Shown here in pieces: positions 25,511 through 33,692 of a stretch of 64,000 nucleotides of DNA. The notes beneath the pieces are model-generated. The model saw only the letters and a list, made by a program, of their open reading frames with translations, was not told the DNA's origin and made no database searches. Within the stretch, counting starts at the first letter, position 1. Each line of letters begins with the position of its first letter. The position numbers and the translations under genes are program-made. Source of the stretch: Paraburkholderia aromaticivorans (lineage in GTDB: Bacteria > Pseudomonadota > Gammaproteobacteria > Burkholderiales > Burkholderiaceae); assembly GCF_012689525.1 (NCBI RefSeq), contig NZ_CP051515.1:1984001-2048000 (forward strand), written 5' to 3'.

Positions 25511-26953
25511 ATGAACCATCCTTCTGACGCCGCATTGCCTTCGCCTCTGCCCGCGGGCGGCGAGCCCAGCCCCGTGATTACCCGCCGCTCGTGGCTCAGA
25601 CTGCTCGTGTGGAGCGCGGCCGGTGTCGTGCTCGCGTTCATCGTCTACTGCGCGTACGCGCTCGCGTACCCGGAGCGCATGCCGCCTGCGGTCGGCGAGA
25701 TCGTCGAGGAAATCACCGGCGCGAATCCGCATCCGGTGACGTTGATGCGTCCGCAGAATGTGCCGCTGAGCGCCGTGGCGCTGCTCGGCAAACAGATTTT
25801 CTTCGACCAGAGTTTGTCGGCGTCGGGTACGCAGTCGTGTGCGTCGTGCCACTCGCCGCAGCATTCGTATGCGCCGGATAACGCGTTCCCGGTGCAACTC
25901 GGTGGCGCGCATATGAACCAGGCGGGTTATCGTCCGCCGCCGTCGCTCACGTATCTGTACCGTCAGGCGCCGTTCAGCATCGGCCCGGATCAGGGCGACA
26001 CCGACGTGCCGGTCGACATGACGCAACTGGCGACGCAAGCCGTCGGCGTGCAGCGCGCGCAAAAGACAGCGCTCGCCGCGCCCGCCGCTCCGGCGATGGT
26101 GCCGCAAGGCGGATTGTTCTGGGACGGCCGCGTCGATACTTTGCAGGACCAGGCAATCGGTCCGCTGACCAATCCGGTGGAAATGGCCAACGCGACGCCG
26201 GAGGATGTCGCCCACAAGCTGCTGGCGACCAGGTATCTGGATCAATTCAAGCAGATTTTCGGACCCGGCATCGTCACCAATCCGAGCCTGATGATCTCCG
26301 AGGCGATGTTCGCCGTCGGGCGTTATCAGATCGAGGATCCGTCGTTCCATGCCTTCAGCAGCAAGTATGACTACTGGCTCGAAGGCAAGGCCCGTCTGAC
26401 GCATGCCGAGTTGCACGGCCTGCAGTTGTTCAACGACAAGGACAAGGCGAACTGCGCCGGCTGCCATTTGAGCCAGCCGAGCAAGGATGGCTTGCCGCCG
26501 GTGTTCACCGACACGCAATACGAAGCGCTCGGCGTGCCGCGCAATCCGGCGATTCCGGTCAACAAGGATCCGAAGTTCTTCGATATGGGCGTGTGCGGAC
26601 CGTTCCGCGACGACCTCGCCAAGCAGACGCAGTATTGCGGCATGTTCCTCACGCCGACGCTGCGTAATTCGGCTGAACGCAAGGTGTTTTTCCACAATGG
26701 CGTGTACCACGATCTCAAGCAGGTGATGGACTTCTACAATCTGCGCAATACGTCGCCGGAGAAAATCTATCCGCGCGATGCGTCGGGCAAGGTGCAGAAG
26801 TACAACGATCTGCCGGCTCAGTACCATGCCAACGTGGACGTGGCCGACGCACCGTTCGACCGCAAATTCGGCGATCAGCCGGCGATGACCGATCAGGATA
26901 TTCAGGACATCATCGCGTTCATGAAGACGCTGAGCGACGGGTACAAGGACTGA
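25511..26953 (+). CDS. Di-haem cytochrome c peroxidase-family protein
   Basis: A 480-residue protein. It has an N-terminal membrane anchor (SWLRLLVWSAAGVVLAFIVYCAYALAY, about residues 28-54) and two haem c sites, CASCH (about 114-118) and CAGCH (about 316-320). It also has the methionine or ligand region near the C-terminus (MFLTPTLRNSAERKVFFHNGVYHDLKQVMDFY). The architecture is that of CcpA/MauG-like bacterial peroxidases, membrane-tethered facing the periplasm. It could detoxify peroxide or perform a specialised oxidation. The ATG at 25511 starts the anchor region; no strong SD is visible. It is followed by a terminator at 26977. Confidence 0.85.
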   Translation: MNHPSDAALPSPLPAGGEPSPVITRRSWLRLLVWSAAGVVLAFIVYCAYALAYPERMPPAVGEIVEEITGANPHPVTLMRPQNVPLSAVALLGKQIFFDQSLSASGTQSCASCHSPQHSYAPDNAFPVQLGGAHMNQAGYRPPPSLTYLYRQAPFSIGPDQGDTDVPVDMTQLATQAVGVQRAQKTALAAPAAPAMVPQGGLFWDGRVDTLQDQAIGPLTNPVEMANATPEDVAHKLLATRYLDQFKQIFGPGIVTNPSLMISEAMFAVGRYQIEDPSFHAFSSKYDYWLEGKARLTHAELHGLQLFNDKDKANCAGCHLSQPSKDGLPPVFTDTQYEALGVPRNPAIPVNKDPKFFDMGVCGPFRDDLAKQTQYCGMFLTPTLRNSAERKVFFHNGVYHDLKQVMDFYNLRNTSPEKIYPRDASGKVQKYNDLPAQYHANVDVADAPFDRKFGDQPAMTDQDIQDIIAFMKTLSDGYKD

Positions 26954-26976
26954 GGTTCCATGCGTCGCCGTGCTGC

Positions 26977-26998
26977 AAAGGCCGCTCATGCGGCCTTT
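26977..26998 (+). terminator. Terminator after the peroxidase gene
   Basis: A perfect 9-bp stem AAAGGCCGC/GCGGCCTTT with a TCAT loop lies 23 bp after the stop codon. The A-rich left base and T-rich right base allow it to work in both directions. Confidence 0.7.
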
Positions 26999-27065
26999 GC
27001 GCGGCGGGCCGCGAGCCGCTGAGGTATCCTTGCCGGTTCCGCGAACTTTATCCGTACCCTGCCCG

Positions 27066-27758
27066 ATGGCCGATTTCCCCTTCGACGCCGTACTCTTCGA
27101 CTGCGACGGCGTGCTCGTCGACTCCGAACCCATCACCAACCGCGTGCTCACCGAGATGCTCGGCGAGTTGGGCTGGCACTTGAGCGTCGAAGAGACGATG
27201 CGTATTTTCGTCGGCAAAGCCGTCAGGGACGAAGCCGCGCTGATCGAAGCGCGCACCGGCTTCGCGATCACGACCGACTGGCTCATGCAGTTTCGCGAGC
27301 GTCGCAATGCGGCGCTGGATCTCGAACTGGTCGCGATTTCCGGCGCGCCGGATGCGGTGCGCGCGCTCCATGCGGCGCTGAATGGGCGCATTGCGGTGGC
27401 GTCGGGCGCGGATCGTATCAAGGTGGAAATGCAACTGGTCAAGGCCGGCATTTTCGACTGTTTCGAAGGACGCATTTTCAGCGGCCACGAAATGCCCCGT
27501 AGCAAGCCCTTTCCCGATGTCTATCTGGCGGCGGCTGCCGCATTGGGCGTGGACCCGCGCCGTTGCGCGGTGATCGAAGACACGGTGACAGGCGCCACCG
27601 CAGGCGTGGCTGCGGGCGCCACCGTGTTCGGCTATTGCCCGATCGAACTCGGCCACAGCAGCGCGACCGCGTTGCATGGCGCGGGTGCCGCGTATGTGTT
27701 CAGGGACATGGGCGCGTTGCCCGCCTTGCTGGCGGGATGGCGCGCTGAAACGCACTGA
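27066..27758 (+). CDS. HAD-family phosphatase (beta-phosphoglucomutase-like)
   Basis: A 230-residue HAD hydrolase from ATG 27066. Motif I is FDAVLFDCDGVLVDSEP with the nucleophile Asp in DCDG. Motif II is the Ser in VASGAD, motif III the Lys in RSKPFPDVYL, and motif IV IEDTVTGATAG. A helical C1 cap follows motif I. It belongs to the group that includes phosphoglycolate phosphatase, beta-phosphoglucomutase and sugar-phosphatase YfbT. Natural substrate cannot be told from sequence. It stands alone between a terminator and a convergent gene. Confidence 0.85.
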   Translation: MADFPFDAVLFDCDGVLVDSEPITNRVLTEMLGELGWHLSVEETMRIFVGKAVRDEAALIEARTGFAITTDWLMQFRERRNAALDLELVAISGAPDAVRALHAALNGRIAVASGADRIKVEMQLVKAGIFDCFEGRIFSGHEMPRSKPFPDVYLAAAAALGVDPRRCAVIEDTVTGATAGVAAGATVFGYCPIELGHSSATALHGAGAAYVFRDMGALPALLAGWRAETH

Positions 27759-27854
27759 CGAAAGATGCTGACTTCGGCGCTGGCCTCCGCGCCGCATCCC
27801 GCATTGACGACGGCGCGGAAAATATCGCGCCGACTCTAACGTTCGCTGCAGCCC

Positions 27855-28247
27855 CTATTCGAAAGCCGGATCGATCGGCACACGGTATCCCACTGCCAGC
27901 CGGTTCGTCTCGTTGGCCATGCCGACGACCGCGAGCAACTCGCCGAACATCTCGTCGGTCATGCCGGCGCGGCGCGCTGCCGCCGTGTGGCTCGCCACGC
28001 AGTAGCCGCAATTGTTCGTCACGCTCACGGCGACGTAGAGCAGTTCCTTGATCAGCGGATCGAGCGCGCCGGGCGCCATCACGTCCTTCAGACTGTCCCA
28101 CGTGCGCGCCAGGGTCGGCGGATGCTGCGCGATGTACTTCCAGAAATTGTTGACGTCGTCGACCTGACGGGTCTGCTTGATATCGTCGTAGACGGCTTTG
28201 ACCTCCGGCGGCGCTACGGAATATTCGACGGCTTTGAGCTGGCTCAT
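27855..28247 (-). CDS. Carboxymuconolactone decarboxylase/AhpD-family protein
   Basis: A 130-residue protein starting at ATG 28247 after AAGGAG. The AhpD-type active site is CGYCVASHTAAARRAGM (about residues 78-94), with the Cys-x-x-Cys pair and a His on the same helix. This is the set used by peroxidase-reducing AhpD and related proteins, not the decarboxylase. Flanking helices (PLIKELLYVAVSVTNN, MFGELLAVVGMANETNRLA) are typical. It may act as a small antioxidant thiol protein. Substrate is unknown. It is convergent with the HAD gene. Confidence 0.83.
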   Translation of the reverse strand: MSQLKAVEYSVAPPEVKAVYDDIKQTRQVDDVNNFWKYIAQHPPTLARTWDSLKDVMAPGALDPLIKELLYVAVSVTNNCGYCVASHTAAARRAGMTDEMFGELLAVVGMANETNRLAVGYRVPIDPAFE

Positions 28248-28564
28248 GCGTTCTCCTTTCCTTGCTGAAGAGATTCCGCGAACCCTGCGCGCAATGCGCA
28301 AGGTTCGCGGCGGCGGTCTATTGTGACGTGATTTTCAGCCAGCTTCATCACTGCATGACGAGCGGACGGATGTCGGCGAATTGCCGACATCGCCTTGCAG
28401 CCAGTTGGCCGGTCTCCATCACACTTGCTCGGAAAACAGCGGAGAAGCACGCGACACGCCGCTTTGCCGCCGATGGCATGGTGTGTGCAATCAACCGCAT
28501 GAGTGCGGCATTTTTCCGCTCTCCTCGATCCACCTTGATCCACTCACTCCGCTGGAGATCCACC
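28248..28564. other. Divergent intergenic region without a supported gene
   Basis: This 317-bp gap lies between the starts of the AhpD-like gene (minus) and the small peptide gene (plus) and must contain both promoters. No clear RNA gene, repeat or operator stands out. Confidence 0.4.
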
Positions 28565-28813
28565 ATGAAAACGCTCGTCCTCAAAGACCTGGCCCGCATC
28601 GACGAACTCGACCGTGCGGCATCGCTATCCATTCGCGGCGGCATTGCCTGCCTGACGCGTGAAGCGCCGTCCGGTTGTGGCGGACTGGAGCAGCCCGCGC
28701 TCATCCGACGCGGCTTGGACCTGTGTCCGCCGGCTCATGTCAGTTGCGGCCCGGTCTACTTCCCGTTCGGCAAGCTGCCTTCGTACTCGGAACCGGTCCT
28801 GGGACCGATGTAA
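28565..28813 (+). CDS. Small peptide with a double-glycine-type leader and Cys-containing C-terminal part
   Basis: An 82-residue frame from ATG 28565 behind GGAG. Residues 1-26 read like a double-glycine leader: VLKDLARIDELDRAASLSIRGG, hydrophilic with regularly spaced hydrophobics, ending in Gly-Gly at 25-26. The remaining ~56 residues hold four cysteines (IACLTREA, SGCGG, LDLCPP, VSCGPVY) and are Pro/Gly-rich. Short proteins starting with a similar Lys-Thr...Asp-Leu...Leu-Asp-Arg...Arg-Gly-Gly pattern occur in Burkholderia-group genomes as far as I recall, without known function. It could be a secreted peptide precursor. No peptidase-containing transporter or maturation gene lies in this window. 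Confidence 0.55.
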   Translation: MKTLVLKDLARIDELDRAASLSIRGGIACLTREAPSGCGGLEQPALIRRGLDLCPPAHVSCGPVYFPFGKLPSYSEPVLGPM

Positions 28814-28929
28814 CGCACTGGCAGGACAGGATGCAAACGGCGCGGCCTGCGCTGCGGCGTGGCGTGGCGAGTGCGTGAATTTGAGCGCCATCGCCACGTC
28901 TTCCGTCTGTTGCGCTATTGCGCTGTTGC

Positions 28930-29073
28930 GCTGTTGCGTGTTGGCATGCTATTGCGTGTTGGCATGCTATTGCGCGTTGGCATGCTATTGCGCGTTGTCA
29001 GGCTATTGCGTGTTGTCGCGCTATTGCGTGTTGTCAGGCTATTGCGCGTTGGCATGCTATTGCGTGTTGGCAT
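28930..29073. repeat. 18-bp tandem repeat, eight units, overlapping the cysS 3' end
   Basis: Eight contiguous units of 18 bp with consensus GCTATTGCGYGTTGGCAT (28930-28947 up to 29056-29073). Some units end GTCAG or GTCGC instead. A partial unit precedes them at about 28912. The right-most unit contains the cysS stop codon and the last five sense codons. Since 18 is a multiple of three, the copies would be in frame with cysS, and most copies repeat the stop. Open frames across this block on the plus strand are composed of repeats and are not genes. Confidence 0.9.
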
Positions 29074-30445
29074 GCTGCCGCAGCACCGGGCCGCTTGCGC
29101 TGTCTTCCACCAGCCAGCCGGCCGCCGTCAACACGTCACGCAAACGGTCCGCTTCGGTCCATTGCTTCGCGGCGCGCGCTTGCTCACGTTCGTTTGCCAA
29201 GGCCGCGATCGCTGCGGGAATCTCGGCCGCATTATCGTCTTGCCATTCGGCGAGACTTAACCCAAGCACGGCATCGAAGCAGTCGACGGTCGCCCTTCGC
29301 GTCGCTGCCGGCAGATCGCTTCTGACCACGTCCCACAACACCGCGAGCGCGCGCGGCAAGTTCAGGTCTTGATCGACCTCTGCCTTGAAGCGCACCACGC
29401 TTTTTTCGTCCGGCGTGCCGCCTTGCGGCCATTGCAGATAGGTTTTGCGCAAGCGGTCCAAGGCAGCTTGCGCGGCATCCAGCGCGGCCTCGCTGAAACG
29501 CAAACTGCTGCGGTAGTGCGCGCCCAGGCATAGATAGCGATACGCGAGCGGATCGTTACCGCACTCGATCAGCGTTTGCAAACGCACGAAATCGCCGCCC
29601 GACTTCGACATCTTGCCGGCGTCAAGCAGCAGGAAATGGCCGTGCATCCAGAAGTTGGCGAGCCGCGTGCCGTGGCGCGCCTGGGTTTGCGCAATCTCGT
29701 TGCTGTGATGCACGGAGATGTGATCTTCGCCGCCGCAATGGATGTCGAACCACGGACTCAAATACTTCGCCGACATCGCCGAGCACTCGATATGCCAGCC
29801 AGGAAAGCCGCGGCCCCACGGACTGTCCCACTCCATTTGCCGCGTGGCGCCGGACGGACTGAATTTCCACAGCGCGAAGTCGGTCGCGCGCTGCTTCTCG
29901 CCAGGCGCAACACGTTTGCCCGCCTGCAAGCCCGCCACATCCAGACGCGCCAGATAGCCGTAGTCGTCCTGCCTGCTAGTGTCGAAATAGACGCCGTCGG
30001 TCGTGCGGTACGTGTAGCCGTTGCGCTCGAGTTCGGCAATAAAGTCGATCTGCTCCGCAATGTGATCCGTCGCGCGGCACCATAGGGCAGGCTCCAGCAG
30101 GTTGAGCGCGCGCCAGTCGTTCATGAAGGCCGCCGTGTACCGCTCGGCGATCGCCCACGCCGATTCGCCAGTGCGCCGGCTGCCCTTCTCCATCTTGTCC
30201 TCGCCTTCGTCGGCATCGGACACCAGATGGCCGACGTCGGTGATGTTCACCACGTGCCGCACGTTGTATCCGTTCGACAGCAGCGCGCGCCGCAGCACGT
30301 CTTCGAACACGTAGGTCCGCAGATTGCCGATATGCGCGTGGTCGTACACCGTCGGGCCGCAGCAATACAGGCCGACGTGATCCGGATGAATCGGCGTGAA
30401 TTCGCGCACGGCGCGCGTCCAGGTGTCGTACAGGCGAAGCGGCAT
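29057..30445 (-). CDS. cysS: Cysteinyl-tRNA synthetase
   Basis: A 462-residue class I synthetase starting at ATG 30445 after GGAGA. It has the first zinc ligand in GLYCCGPTVYDHAHIGNLRTY, which includes the HIGN nucleotide motif, the zinc region FPGWHIECSAMSAKYL, GGEDHISVHHSNEIAQ and the signature KMSKS (about residue 271). The C-terminal helical domain includes AALDRLRKTYLQW. It charges tRNA-Cys with cysteine. It diverges from my memory of the usual housekeeping CysS of the group and could be a second copy, but no other copy is in view. Its 5' leader has a Cys-rich peptide and a terminator. The last residues, HANTQ, are encoded by an 18-bp repeat. Confidence 0.9.
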   Translation of the reverse strand: MPLRLYDTWTRAVREFTPIHPDHVGLYCCGPTVYDHAHIGNLRTYVFEDVLRRALLSNGYNVRHVVNITDVGHLVSDADEGEDKMEKGSRRTGESAWAIAERYTAAFMNDWRALNLLEPALWCRATDHIAEQIDFIAELERNGYTYRTTDGVYFDTSRQDDYGYLARLDVAGLQAGKRVAPGEKQRATDFALWKFSPSGATRQMEWDSPWGRGFPGWHIECSAMSAKYLSPWFDIHCGGEDHISVHHSNEIAQTQARHGTRLANFWMHGHFLLLDAGKMSKSGGDFVRLQTLIECGNDPLAYRYLCLGAHYRSSLRFSEAALDAAQAALDRLRKTYLQWPQGGTPDEKSVVRFKAEVDQDLNLPRALAVLWDVVRSDLPAATRRATVDCFDAVLGLSLAEWQDDNAAEIPAAIAALANEREQARAAKQWTEADRLRDVLTAAGWLVEDSASGPVLRQHANTQ

Positions 30446-30477
30446 GTGATGTCTCCAGTCGCTGGGTGTTCAAAAGC

Positions 30478-30509
30478 AAAAAGGCCACCGGTCGCGTGAC
30501 GGGTGGCCT
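30478..30509 (-). terminator. Intrinsic terminator (attenuator) in the cysS leader
   Basis: On the minus strand a GGCCACC/GGTGGCC stem (30502-30508 with 30483-30489) is flanked by A/U pairs and followed by U residues, giving a typical rho-independent terminator. It lies only about 33 bases before the cysS start codon, within the leader, so it can cut off transcription before the gene. The 5' flank GAGGC also belongs to an alternative pairing with 30553-30562. Confidence 0.8.
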
Positions 30510-30540
30510 CGGGGATGCGGACTTGGCGCAGATCGACTTG

Positions 30541-30618
30541 CTAGACGCAAGCTCCCCTCGGCAGGCTGTGACAGCATGCGCGCAAAGAATGCGGACGGGA
30601 AAGGATAGAAGCGATCAT
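30541..30618 (-). CDS. Putative cysteine leader peptide of the cysS attenuator
   Basis: A 25-codon frame (ATG 30618, TAG 30541-30543) precedes the leader terminator. Codons 15 and 16 are TGC and TGT (Cys-Cys) and codon 24, next to the last sense codon, is TGC (Cys). An AGGA sequence stands about 9 bases before the ATG. Three cysteine codons in 25, two adjacent, are far more than expected for such a rare residue. The sequence GCCGAGGGGA (30553-30562), which overlaps codons 19-22, can pair with TCCCCGAGGC (30506-30515) and thus disrupt the terminator. This matches classical amino-acid attenuation. The peptide itself is probably non-functional. Confidence 0.65.
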   Translation of the reverse strand: MIASILSRPHSLRACCHSLPRGACV

Positions 30619-30705
30619 GGCAACGATCCTAACGCGGGTTCGCCGGTTCGGTCAATCTTCAACGCACTTCAGCCGCCCAGTGTGCTTGCGCTCGCCGCAC
30701 GAAAA
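30619..30705. other. Gap between cysS leader and cyo terminator
   Basis: This gap should contain the cysS promoter on the minus strand. No strong -10/-35 pair is unambiguous by eye. Confidence 0.35.
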
Positions 30706-30737
30706 AAGCCCCGCAAGACTTTCGCCTTGCGGGGCTT
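30706..30737 (-). terminator. Terminator of the cyo operon
   Basis: A 12-bp perfect stem AAGCCCCGCAAG/CTTGCGGGGCTT with an 8-base loop is followed on the minus strand by TTTTTT. It lies 25 bp beyond the cyoD stop codon. It is a strong rho-independent terminator. Confidence 0.9.
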
Positions 30738-30762
30738 CGTTTCGAACGGAATGATCGTTCGT

Positions 30763-31095
30763 TTAGCGCGACATCATGTGCATGCTGACGTTGTGCATGA
30801 CCCACAACGTGCCGCCGATCACGATGACGGCGGTCAGCAGCGTGAAGGCAAACGCCATCACATTCCAGCGCTGCTCCGACGACGTATTCAGATGCAGGAA
30901 GAAAATCAGGTGCACGACGATCTGCACGAGCGCGAGGCCCGCAATCGCGAGCAACGCGTTCTCGCCCGTCAACGTGCCGGTCATGACGAGGCCGAAAGCG
31001 GCAACGGTCAGAACGACGGAGAGAATGAAACCCACCGTATAGCTACCGAGGCTGCCGTGACTTTCACCTGCGTGGGCGTTATGGCTATGGTCCAT
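30763..31095 (-). CDS. cyoD: Cytochrome bo3 ubiquinol oxidase subunit IV
   Basis: A 110-residue inner-membrane protein with three hydrophobic helices (YTVGFILSVVLTVAAFGLVMTG, ALLAIAGLALVQIVVHLIFFLHL, NVMAFAFTLLTAVIVIGGTLWVMHN), as in E. coli CyoD. Subunit IV assists assembly of the haem-copper subunit. The gene begins the base after the cyoC stop codon and ends before a strong terminator. Residues HSHNAHAGESHG at the N-terminus are His-rich. Confidence 0.92.
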   Translation of the reverse strand: MDHSHNAHAGESHGSLGSYTVGFILSVVLTVAAFGLVMTGTLTGENALLAIAGLALVQIVVHLIFFLHLNTSSEQRWNVMAFAFTLLTAVIVIGGTLWVMHNVSMHMMSR

Positions 31096-31701
31096 TTAGA
31101 TCACGCTCGCAAGATAGACAAAGGTGAAGACGCCGATCCACACGACGTCCAGAAAGTGCCAGAAAAGGCTCAGGCACGTCAGGCGGATCATGTCGCGTTC
31201 GGTCAGATCACGATGGCTGATCACCTGAACGGCGAGCACCACCATCCAGATCAGGCCGCACGTGACGTGCAGGCCGTGCGTGCCGACCAGCGTGAAGAAC
31301 GACGACAGGAACGCGCTCCGGCTCGGGCCGGCGCCTTCGGCGATCAGGTGCGAGAACTCGCGCAGTTCCAGCACGAGGAACGCGAGACCGAGCAGGAAAG
31401 TCACGCAGAGCCAGAACAGCAGCACGCCCTTGCGCTTCTTGTGCGCGCCGAGCATTGCGAAGCCGTACGTGATGCTGCTCAGGAGCAGCATCGACGTTTC
31501 GAGCGCGACGCCCGGAATCTCGAACAGATCCTTGCCGCTCGGACCGCCCGCGAACTGGTGGCCCATCACCGCGAAAACTGCGAACAGCGCCGCGAAGATG
31601 ATGCAGTCGGTCATCAGATACAGCCAGAAGCCGAATACTGATTGCGACGGTACGTGGTCCGCGTCGTGATGCGAGCCGGCGTCAATAGTCTTGGTCAACA
31701 T
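31096..31701 (-). CDS. cyoC: Cytochrome bo3 ubiquinol oxidase subunit III
   Basis: A 201-residue inner-membrane protein with five helices, matching CyoC. The N-terminal SVFGFWLYLMTDCIIFAALFAVFAVMGHQ and the later THGLHVTCGLIWMVVLAVQ are characteristic. The ATG at 31701 overlaps the cyoB stop as TGATG and is preceded by GGAGG; a GTG one codon upstream is less likely. It forms part of the haem-copper terminal oxidase that oxidises ubiquinol and pumps protons. Confidence 0.93.
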   Translation of the reverse strand: MLTKTIDAGSHHDADHVPSQSVFGFWLYLMTDCIIFAALFAVFAVMGHQFAGGPSGKDLFEIPGVALETSMLLLSSITYGFAMLGAHKKRKGVLLFWLCVTFLLGLAFLVLELREFSHLIAEGAGPSRSAFLSSFFTLVGTHGLHVTCGLIWMVVLAVQVISHRDLTERDMIRLTCLSLFWHFLDVVWIGVFTFVYLASVI

Positions 31702-33689
31702 CACTCCACCTCCAACGCGACCTGCGCACCAGCGCCGGAGCGTTTCTCTTCAATCGCCGCAACCGTGGCGGCCGGGATGTAATAGCCTTCGTTCTTCTGG
31801 AAGCTGTAGACGATCACGGTGCCGACCGCGCCGACCAGGCCGACGATCGCCAGCCACCAGATGTGCCAGACACCGGCAAAGCCGAGCACCAGCGAGAACA
31901 GGCCGGCGATCACACCCGCGGACGTATTCGACGGCATGTGAATGTCGCGATACACCGGCTTGGCTTCCGTGTCCTTGCGCGACTTCATGTCGGTGAACGC
32001 GTCCAGCTTGTGCACCGTCGGGATGATCGCGAAGTTATAGACCGGTGGCGGCGAGCTCATCGCCCATTCCAGCGTGTGGCCATTCCACGGATCGCCCGTG
32101 ACGTCGCGGTTCTGCGGCAGATTGCGATCGCGAATGCTGACGACGATCTGCAACACCTGGAGCGCGATGCCGATAGCGATCAGCGCCGCACCGCCCGCGG
32201 CCAGGATCAGCCACGGGTGCCACAGCGGGTTGTCATAGTGGTTGATACGGCGCGTCATGCCCATGAAGCCCAGCACGTACAGCGGCGTGAACGCCACCCA
32301 GAAACCGATCTGCCAGAACCAGAACGATGCCTTGCCCAGCTTTGCGTTCAGCTTGAAGCCGAACGCTTTCGGGAACCAGTAGTTGAAGCCGGCCAGATAA
32401 CCGAACAGCACGCCACCGATGATCACGTTGTGGAAGTGAGCAATCAGGAACAGACTGTTGTGCAGCACGAAATCCGCACCCGGGATCGCCATCATCACGC
32501 CGGTCATGCCACCGATCGTGAAAGTAATCATGAAGCCGATGGTCCACAGGATCGGCGGGGTGAATTCCAGTCGGCCCTTGTAGATCGTGAACAGCCAGTT
32601 GAACACCTTCACGCCGGTCGGAATCGCGATCACCATGGTGGCGATGCCGAAGAACGCGTTGACGTCAGCGCCCGAACCCATCGTGAAAAAGTGATGCAGC
32701 CACACGAGGAACGACAGCACCATGATCGCGCAGGTCGCCCACACCATCGTCTTGTAGCCGAACAGCGGCTTCTTGGCGAAGGTCGCCACGACTTCCGAGA
32801 AGATACCGAACGCCGGCAGGATCAGGATGTACACCTCGGGGTGACCCCAGGCCCAGATCAGGTTCAGGTACATCATGGCGTTACCGCCGCCATCGTTCGT
32901 GAAAAAGTGCATGCCGAGGTAGCGGTCCAGACCCAGCAACGCGAGCGTCACGGTCAGGATCGGGAACGACGCCATGATCAGCACGTTGGTGCAGAGCGCC
33001 GTCCACGTGAACACCGGCATTTTCATGAACGTCATGCCCGGCGCGCGCATCTTCACGATGGTCGCGAAGAAGTTCACGCCAGTGAGCAAGGTGCCGATGC
33101 CGGAGAGCTGCAGACTCCACAGGTAATAGTCGACCCCGACACCTGGACTGAACTGCAACTCCGACAGCGGCGGATAAGCCAGCCAACCCGTTTGCGCGAA
33201 TTCACCGATCACCAGCGAGATGTTGATCAGGATCGCGCTGACCGCGGTCATCCAGAAGGAGAGCGAGTTGATGAACGGGAACGCGACGTCGCGTGCGCCA
33301 ATCTGCAGCGGCACGATGAGGTTCATCAGGCCGATCATGAACGCCATCGCCATGAAGAAAATCATGATGACGCCGTGCGCCGTGAACACCTGGTCGTAGT
33401 GATGCGGCGGCAGGTAGCCCGGGTTCGCATAAGCGAGCGCCTGTTGCAGACGCATCATGATCGCGTCCGCGAAGCCGCGGAACAGCATGATCAGCGCCAC
33501 GACGATGTACATCACGCCGAGCTTCTTGTGGTCCACCGACGTGAGCCACTCGGTCCACAGATAGCGCCACTTGCCAAAATAGGTGATCAGACCCAGCAGC
33601 GTCGCACCGCCGATGGCGATCATCGCGGCTGTCACCATGATGATCGGCTCGTGGTACGGAATCGAGTCTAGTGAGAGTTTGCCGAACAT
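31701..33689 (-). CDS. cyoB: Cytochrome bo3 ubiquinol oxidase subunit I
   Basis: A 662-residue haem-copper oxidase catalytic subunit. The low-spin haem histidines are in [12 protein letters not shown] and [12 protein letters not shown]. The CuB and cross-linked Tyr site is in [16 protein letters not shown], and the paired His in [12 protein letters not shown]. It oxidises ubiquinol and reduces O2 to water, conserving energy by proton pumping. It is in the inner membrane with CyoA, CyoC and CyoD. Start ATG 33689 has AGGGG upstream and lies 3 bp after the cyoA stop. Confidence 0.95.
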   Translation of the reverse strand: MFGKLSLDSIPYHEPIIMVTAAMIAIGGATLLGLITYFGKWRYLWTEWLTSVDHKKLGVMYIVVALIMLFRGFADAIMMRLQQALAYANPGYLPPHHYDQVFTAHGVIMIFFMAMAFMIGLMNLIVPLQIGARDVAFPFINSLSFWMTAVSAILINISLVIGEFAQTGWLAYPPLSELQFSPGVGVDYYLWSLQLSGIGTLLTGVNFFATIVKMRAPGMTFMKMPVFTWTALCTNVLIMASFPILTVTLALLGLDRYLGMHFFTNDGGGNAMMYLNLIWAWGHPEVYILILPAFGIFSEVVATFAKKPLFGYKTMVWATCAIMVLSFLVWLHHFFTMGSGADVNAFFGIATMVIAIPTGVKVFNWLFTIYKGRLEFTPPILWTIGFMITFTIGGMTGVMMAIPGADFVLHNSLFLIAHFHNVIIGGVLFGYLAGFNYWFPKAFGFKLNAKLGKASFWFWQIGFWVAFTPLYVLGFMGMTRRINHYDNPLWHPWLILAAGGAALIAIGIALQVLQIVVSIRDRNLPQNRDVTGDPWNGHTLEWAMSSPPPVYNFAIIPTVHKLDAFTDMKSRKDTEAKPVYRDIHMPSNTSAGVIAGLFSLVLGFAGVWHIWWLAIVGLVGAVGTVIVYSFQKNEGYYIPAATVAAIEEKRSGAGAQVALEVE

Positions 33690-33692
33690 GTG

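Noticed and set aside
28859..29325. Plus-strand frames with repeated RVGMLL- or CYCVLA-type residues over the cysS 3' end.
   Set aside because: They are direct translations of the 18-bp tandem repeat plus antisense of cysS, in more than one frame, and have no start signal.
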